From the NCBI GenBank assembly GCA_019188255.1, contig JAETXT010000011.1, forward strand, positions 2,356,001 to 2,420,000: a stretch of 64,000 nucleotides of DNA, in the 5' to 3' direction. This DNA is from Verticillium longisporum (Eukaryota; Ascomycota; Sordariomycetes; Glomerellales; Plectosphaerellaceae). Both the position numbers and the translations under genes were made by a program. Positions 57,724 through 64,000 of this stretch are shown in pieces (the first letter of the stretch is position 1; each line of letters begins with the position of its first letter). Under the pieces are notes generated by a model. It was not told the origin of the DNA. It was given only the letters and a program-made list of their open reading frames with translations, and did no database searches.

Positions 57724-58719
57724 TCACTTTCGTCGCCTGGCTGCCTCCCAAGCCCCAATAACTCTCTCTAGTGCCATTGCAGCTCGCCGTTCCTGCTTCC
57801 GGGCTGCCACATTGAACAGCTCGGGGAGGACCATCTTGCTGTGCACATGCTCCAGCGCAAAGCCAACCTCAGCGTCGCGCCCGCAACGTTCCCGTGTTAC
57901 ACGAACTGCCTCGTGCAGCAAATCAGCACCGACACCACAGCCGCGCCATTTTCGACCTGTTGTCCACGCGCGAATGACACCCTTGCCACCACGCAGCGGT
58001 CCGGCGTTGCCACTGCTTCCCTTGCTGCGCTTCTTGCCGCCAGAAGGGGGTCCGGTGACGGAAAATCCGCCAGCAGAGAGAGCGAGGGATTGTTTCGGTT
58101 CAAGACGTAATACAACAGCGGCAATTATGGTGGAACCGGAGCGCGCGGCGAGAAGAAAGTCCTCGTCACATGCACTGGCTGCCGTTGTAATGCCAGCGCG
58201 GAGGGGCGAGGGAGCTGTGGGGTGCAGGTAGGATGGCGAGATGGAAGAAGCAAGATTTGCGTAGGGTAGAGTAAGGTAGTGGATGACGGCGAGACACGTG
58301 AGAAGGAAGATCGTGATGATTGCAATGGAGTGGGTAAGGCCGACGTTTTGATAGACGCTTCGGGTTTGATGATGAACAACGGCAACGGCTGCGACGACAG
58401 CAGCGATACTCAGGGGATGGAGGATGAGAAACAGGGCAGTCTGTTGGCGCTGCTCGACGATCGATTCGGAGATGAGGTTCAGAGCTTGAGCCTTGTCTGC
58501 CGGGTGTGAGAGGATCTCAAGAGAGAGGTCTGGGATGTCGTCGAGGGGCGTCAGGGGTGGATCAGAGGCCTGGGAGGAAGGGGACGGCGGAGGCGAATAA
58601 TTCGCCGCGGGCCGCAGAACTGGAGTATTTGTGTGTGAGATGGTGATAGGGTCAAGGGCCAGATTGGCGCGCAGAAAGGAGAGGAAGGCTGCGATGAGGT
58701 TAGAGTCAGGTTGAGACAT
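57724..58719 (-). CDS. Membrane-anchored GNAT-family N-acetyltransferase-like protein
   Basis: A single exon of 331 aa from ATG 58719; in-frame ATGs at 58728 and 58758 are alternatives. The N terminus is Pro/Ser-rich. Two hydrophobic segments follow around residues 95-120 (ALFLILHPLSIAAVVAAVAV) and 130-155 (SIAIITIFLLTCLAVIHYLT). The C-terminal part looks like an acetyl-CoA binding GNAT fold: SGSTIIAAVVLRLEP as a central strand, and RKWRGCGVGADLLHEAVRVT as motif A with the R/Q-x-x-G-x-G/A acetyl-CoA loop. The arrangement of membrane segments before a GNAT domain recalls NAT8-type enzymes. A Gly/Lys/Ser-rich loop (PPSGGKKRSKGSSGNAG) interrupts the domain. The substrate is unknown. The frame is intact. 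Confidence 0.7.
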   Translation of the reverse strand: MSQPDSNLIAAFLSFLRANLALDPITISHTNTPVLRPAANYSPPPSPSSQASDPPLTPLDDIPDLSLEILSHPADKAQALNLISESIVEQRQQTALFLILHPLSIAAVVAAVAVVHHQTRSVYQNVGLTHSIAIITIFLLTCLAVIHYLTLPYANLASSISPSYLHPTAPSPLRAGITTAASACDEDFLLAARSGSTIIAAVVLRLEPKQSLALSAGGFSVTGPPSGGKKRSKGSSGNAGPLRGGKGVIRAWTTGRKWRGCGVGADLLHEAVRVTRERCGRDAEVGFALEHVHSKMVLPELFNVAARKQERRAAMALERVIGAWEAARRRK

Positions 58720-61700
58720 CCTCGCCATGAAGACAAAAGAAGCATGAATTTCGTCCAAGAATGGGACATCGAAACCTGCACCACGGCGGCAATCGTCGAG
58801 CGACTACGGAACAGGATGGAGGAAACATGAACAAAAGACAATCAGGAGCTCTCTCACCTGCACTGGATTTGATGGCAGGGACGGCATGGTTGAGTTTATC
58901 AGCAACAGCATTGGCATGCCAGTTGCTGAGATCCAACTCTCTGACTCCTGTGTAATGTGATGCTTCCATGGTTTCTCTGTACCACTTCGGCTGTGGTTGA
59001 GCCTACCCGACTGAGGGTAACAACGTGAAGTAGCTGAGATGAGTCTAGACGACGAAGAAGAAATCCAGAACAGGACTGGCTAGCCAACGACGAGGAATCT
59101 TGAGCTGAAGTATTGCCTCCCGTGCTGTATGGGCAGGAAGATCCTTTTTTTCTTCTTTGCCGATTCGACAAGGAACCGTCGAGTCAGGGTTCGGGAAGGA
59201 TCAGGTGTCTGGGCGTCGACCAGGGGATGCGGTCTAGATGTATGCACCGAGGGAGATGAAGTACCGGGCGGCTGTATAAAACCTAGATCCAAAACTGGTA
59301 GGGAAAAAATTAATTGCAATGCGTCAAAGGCGTTGACTTGATTAGGGTGTGCCAAAATAGATCTGCGAACGAAGTGAAATGGTAGCAAAGGCCAAAATGG
59401 AAGCGAAATATCGCCTGGCAAGACGACAGAGAACGAACAAGGGACGAAGCAAACGGGGCCGGACACTGCCCACCCTTATGTACGGTGATGTGTTGATGGC
59501 GAACCAGAAACGACTCCTTCAAACCAAGATACGAAACGATCTGACCCCATGAGATCGCCTCTCGTCTGTTTCCACAGAAGTGATCAGATGCAAAAACATT
59601 GGCGGGCGAGGGCGCCAGACCAAATCCACACCGGGCATCTTGCAGAATCCTAATAAGGGTCTGCTTGTGGCTCGATAGGGGACCGTGGGGATGTCTGCAT
59701 AGGCCAATGACGTTTGAAGGTTCTCCGCCATGGCTTGTCAACCCTGTGTATGGGGATCTTTTGGAGCCAACAGCTGAGCGTCAAGGGGTATAGATGGGGA
59801 TTGATAAATGTGGAGGGGTGGGACCTGCCGCACAGAGAAGTCTGTGGCCTGCAAATCAGATATTCGAGAAGTGGACGCACAGGGTTCCCATATCTTGCTT
59901 TTGTATTCTCCGATCGTTATGTTTGCTGCCGAGTGCGTAGACGGTACCGTTGGTGGCTCGGTTGGCAGTCTCGCGTGCGTGGTGTGTTGTAGTGGTAGGG
60001 GCTAGTATTGGCTGTGGACCAGCCATTGCACGATAACGACGTTGGATGTAGGACGCACGACGAGCGCATTCCGGTGAACCGATGAGATGGCACATCACAC
60101 GCCATGAAGCCAGCCTCCTGGGCATTGATCATTTGGGCGCTGGGCCAACGAGCACATCCTTGTTGGTCATCCAGTCCCTCATGATCAGTAGCCTGGGTCC
60201 GTGATCCCGGGGGAGCCAAGGGTCTGTGACAGGTTCAAGGGGTCGGAGTGATCAGCTCAACTTCCGCCTCCGCTTTCACAAACAAAATTGTCCTCTTGCT
60301 AACAACTAACGAAGCGTCAACTCCGTTTTGGAGTCGTCCCCAGCCGCTGTTCCGAGTCCAGATTCTGGACCTGACGCTACAGAGCAGCTGACGGTAGCGT
60401 GCTCAAACGACCGCCCTGGGCTTGCCCACGCTGCTGGATCAAGATGGTGATGCCGACTGGCGCCGCAGCCCGCTGAGGACTAGTAGAAAAGTTGCGATGT
60501 TGGGCGTTGGTCCAGACCAGCGGCACAGGCCTTCCCTTGTTGGGTCTTGAGCAGGTTACCGCCTGATTGGGTGCTTCGGTGCGACACTGCAGGAGAAGCT
60601 CCAAATCCGAGACGCCCAGACAAGCGGACCAGAAGGCTTTGCCTGCTTTAGCGACGAGTACGAAGGGCCAACATGAAACGCTGGACACATTTGGACACCT
60701 GCAATAGACAGGAGCGACGTATTGGCGTCACATCGAATGGGGTTTTCGTCAGCGGAGGGCTCAGTGGACCCACGGTGATCGCAGGATCTGCCGTCGCAGG
60801 GAAGAGGGGGACTGTCCTTTCGAACCTTCGTCGTGATCGCACGTTCAATTGGAGAAGACAGGGACGTGGGGAGGGGAAATGGTGGACATGTTGGGGGTGC
60901 ATCCTCAAGATCGCCGAGTGGGTATCGCGCCATCGAATCCGCGATGACGCTGCTTGACCTGCAATGAGGAAAACTCGAATGTGAGCGAGACGTGGCCGTG
61001 GGGGACGGATTTACAGCTCTGGACAGCCTAACCAGCGACGACAGGGACGTACGGTTGGACGGCTAGCGCGCCGGGCTGTCTGTCTGTCACCTTGGGATTT
61101 CGACATGGCGTCTAGCTGGCGGTTGCATTCGTTGATAAAGGATGTGATAGAAGTCCAGATGGGCCCGTAAGGGCTAGTTTTGCTCGAATGGCGTTGATCG
61201 CATGACTGGCAGTCCCGTGGGGTTCCGGTCTGACGGTACACTATAGTCTTGATTGCTCAAGGTACTGCAAAGCGCTCCCATCATCGGGACGATGGTTGGC
61301 CATGAAAAGTCGACGCAAGCGGTGAGTCGGGGATGGCCTGCGGCATGCTGACCGTAACGAGTCAGTCCGGGTGTATGGGTAGAAGCAAGGTTGCGTAAGT
61401 TCGATTCGTGGGCAGCAGTACATCGTCAATGTCTTGGGTTATGGTCGGAGAAGTGACGAGATGACGCGCGGAGCCGTTGTTCGGATGGATGAATCGGCAA
61501 GTTGGGAGTCACATCGCCGGAGAACATGCCTCGTCTATCGAGACGCCAGTCGAGAAGCCTCTTCTGGTAGACTTCATACATTAAATGCAATGTCTTCAGG
61601 TGGCCACATCATTTTCATGAAGCATTGTTTAAGTGAAAAGCATAACATCGCAGAATGACGTCCTCACCTTCTGTTAAGGTAAGTACGACTGATTACCCCG

Positions 61701-62954
61701 CTTGCTGTCCCTTCCTTTCTCTCACGTCGTTCGTCATGGATAAAGTGACAGACAGACTGCGACGGGTGCAAGGCCCGCCGTTGTTTCCCATGCTTCAAGA
61801 TATTGAGCCCATGTGCCGCAACTCATTCGTCCACCGTGTCCCGCTGTGCCTATACTTGTTCTTGAGCGTGGTATGTACTGCCATCGTCAGCAATGAGAAA
61901 AGAAGTTTCACTATCTGTAAACCATTGTTCTCGCGCTTTAGGTATGACAACGCCCTCGAACTGATCGACGGAACCAATGAGTACGCTCCTGTTTATCAGG
62001 ATGACTGATGGCTTTCACAGCCCAGCCACCTATCTATCAATGGTGTTGCGTTAGTCGGTTTGCCTTCACGGTCCTCTGGCTTCGTCGCTATGTAATAATC
62101 CCTACAAGTGACTCTGTCGAGTCGAGACTTGTTGGCTTCACAGTCCGGCCTGAACCAAGGCTGAACGTGATGCCTGTTCTTGTCCCCAATAAATGATGGC
62201 AGACCAGGTGACCGATTACATTAATTTGCTCCAAAGCGTGGTGACTTCCGCTCAGACCAAGGCATAATCACGGCCGCCAGTACGCCTTACCAGGCAGCTT
62301 GTGGACTGCCATTGGCCGAAAACCGTGCCTGTCCGAAGGTCTGTTATAGATGGACATGGAAAGTACGTGCCAAGTCACAACCCCCAAAAAAGGATACGAG
62401 TAGCCAGAGAAATTTGTCATCACCAGCCTCGCTCGTCGAAACCATTCCATCGGATTGTGGTAAAACTAGTGCTCCTGCAAGATTGAAAGAATTTGTATCT
62501 CGAAAACACAAGCAAACTGCATGCCGTCGTGCCGACCATTCGACTGCATCACTGAATTACATGAGGTGCGTACAAGTAGGTACCTAGGTAGCTACCGTAC
62601 AGAGCGCTTTGGTACCTGCTTAACGGCCTTTCCACTGCATACCCGCCAATCAATGCAGGCTGAGCGTGCTGACTCTGACCAAGCCCCATACGTTGCATGT
62701 GCCAGGAGGCAGCCAGATCTGGCCCCAGTAGCAGGCAGGCCGCCGTCACAACAAGTCCTACGGCGCCGAGTCCTACAAACCGGGATCTAGGACATGACAA
62801 TGGACCGCGAGGGAGGGAACCCCTCAACCCGCCTTCACTCCGCCTCCAACCTCCGAGCATCCAGCAGAATAAAACTCAACATGGCTGGCGGATTGGTCGT
62901 ACTTCATTTCTTGCATTGTTGAATGTTCTTTGGCCGACATTTCTCAATCTGATC
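58720..62954. other. 4.2-kb gene-poor region
   Basis: No gene that I can support. Open frames on both strands are short and motif-free. A 117-codon plus-strand frame at 61655-62008 begins with a short exon-like segment followed by GTAAGT and may be a real small gene, but nothing in it is recognised. A TAGGTACCTAGGTA motif lies at 62575-62605. Confidence 0.4.
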
Positions 62955-64000
62955 ATGGCTGCGAAGAAGCCCGTCTCGCCACTAGGCGACGACGCTCATC
63001 CGCGCATCTGGAACCCCTCAGCCTTACGAGCCTTGACTTCTTCCCCCCGCCTTAGCCTGAGCCGCTCAAGAAGGGATTCGTGTTCTACGACAAGCTCAAG
63101 CTCAACGTCTTCGCTCGAGCCGGGCTCGAGGGCGTCATGTGTGTAAGTTGCGGTGTCACTTCAAGAACTTTCCTGAGAAATACTTATCTGGCGATACGCA
63201 AAAGCACTCGTCAAACACCTCACGATGAGTGCGCTGTACATAGGTTCATCGTGTGGGCCGCCATTCAGCGAAATGCTTGCGAAAAGATGTCGCCGATTGA
63301 GAAACTCGAATGCCCTCTGCTTCGCTGCAGGAAACGGTTTCCGAATCATGAGCTGATGTTGAAGCACCTCTACACCTGCAACCTTCTGTCCACTGGAGAA
63401 TACTGGTGCTATGAATGCGAGAAGCCAGAGAAATTCACAGATGGCAAGTGCAAGCGGTGCCTTGGTCACCCTGGGAAACGTCGCAAAATACTCAAGATCG
63501 CGAAGAACTTCTTCTCGACCATTGGCCACAAGTCTAGGAAGGAGGGCGCTTCCGACCTCGATCTCGTCGCCACCGTCGACCTCCCGCCCCCGAGCTATGG
63601 CTCCTTGCACGTTCGGCCCCAACAGATCGAGCTGTCATGCGCTACCGAGATCGTTGAGATTGATTCTGTCGAAATTTCAGCAACCCGGGCTCCCCAAAAT
63701 GCATCCTCACTGCTTGACCCAGCTTCGACTAACGTCTTACCGGCAACGGACCACCCAACACAGGCTGCGGCCCTGGACTGCATGATTTCATCCATACCTA
63801 GCCCCTTGTCCGATTGGGATTTCAACCTCCTTACTGGCGCTCCCGGCACCGCTACAGTGGAGAACGATCACACCAAGATGTCCGATCGACCGGCACTGCA
63901 GCTGACCACATACGACCTTGCACATTACAGACGTAGCAGGCTGGATCTACAAAACAAGGGGAAAAAGCTTTCCCCAAGCTCATCGCTGAGATCCAATGCG
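62955..64000 (+). CDS. Zinc-finger-like protein, 5' part of gene (cut by window edge), frame disturbed near its start
   Basis: From about 63070 to the window end one frame is open and protein-like. It contains the possible zinc sites ECPLLRCRKRFPNHELMLKH followed by LYTC, and WCYECEKPEKFTDGKCKRC (CxxC-x10-CxxC), then GHPGKRRKILKIAKNFFS and a low-complexity Ser/Thr/Pro region. This resembles an uncharacterised C2H2-like family of filamentous fungi, and no function is known to me. The start ATG 62955 gives MAAKKPVSPLGDDAHPRIWN. One C is apparently missing in the C4 run 63014-63017, after which LSLTSLDFFPPP continues in the frame of the main body. In that frame a TAG stands at 63053-63055, before PEPLKKGFVFYDKLKLNVFA. 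Around 63140-63230 two frames are both plausible. The exact 5' structure is therefore uncertain. Confidence 0.55.

Noticed and set aside
61655..62008. 117-codon plus-strand frame with a GTAAGT after eight codons
   Set aside because: Could be a spliced small gene, but no convincing acceptor or homologous motif was found.
1..64000. CRISPR arrays, bacterial operons or intact transposons
   Set aside because: No spaced direct repeats, no transposase or reverse transcriptase motifs, and all clear genes are eukaryotic with spliceosomal introns.

Overview
The window is nuclear DNA of a filamentous ascomycete (Pezizomycotina, most likely Sordariomycetes). The evidence is many short spliceosomal introns (about 50-160 bp, GTAAGT/GTATGT/GTACGT donors, CTAAC/CTGAC branch points), a dispersed 5S rRNA gene of Neurospora type, paired myosin-motor chitin synthases, an Msb2 signalling mucin and an AA9 polysaccharide monooxygenase. 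Genus was not determined. No bacterial, viral or CRISPR feature was seen. All exon joins were made by eye from splice signals, codon phase and remembered protein families; no search was run.

Layout. 0-10 kb: class VII chitin synthase (left edge, minus strand) divergent from class V chitin synthase (plus) across a 3.7-kb intergenic region. 10.6-18.4 kb: a minus-strand block of glutathionyl-hydroquinone reductase, ubiquitin E1 (UBA1) and an FKBP prolyl isomerase. 18.4-26 kb: gene-poor. 26-28.7 kb: Msb2 mucin. 28.7-35.2 kb: gene-poor, with an eroded adenylosuccinate synthetase-like relic and a small conserved-looking gene. 35.2-39.1 kb: cysteine dioxygenase divergent from an SSU1-type sulfite exporter. 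39.3 kb: 5S rRNA. 39.8-43.6 kb: aquaglyceroporin divergent from dihydroxyacetone kinase. 44.1-51.1 kb: AA9 LPMO, Hsp10 and a Hal4/Sat4-like kinase, all minus. 53.2-58.7 kb: mitochondrial ribosomal protein uL11m, Svf1, a divergent histone H4 variant, and a membrane-anchored GNAT protein. 62.9 kb to the edge: a zinc-finger-like gene cut by the window.

Functional links. Three divergent pairs make biochemical sense: the two cell-wall chitin synthases; cysteine oxidation plus sulfite export; and glycerol/polyol uptake plus dihydroxyacetone phosphorylation.

Two things stand out. First, the histone H4 variant at 56.3-57.2 kb aligns to H4 without gaps through the fold, but has lost the acetylatable tail lysines (K16 is Q) and the DNA-contacting R45 (F). 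Second, conserved reading frames are broken unusually often: about ten one-base losses, mostly in G/C runs (UBA1 three times, FKBP, Msb2, Svf1, DHA kinase, a small gene, the right-edge gene), and in-frame stops in class V chitin synthase, aquaglyceroporin and DHA kinase. Since essential genes are hit, most of the deletions are probably consensus errors; the stops need individual checking.
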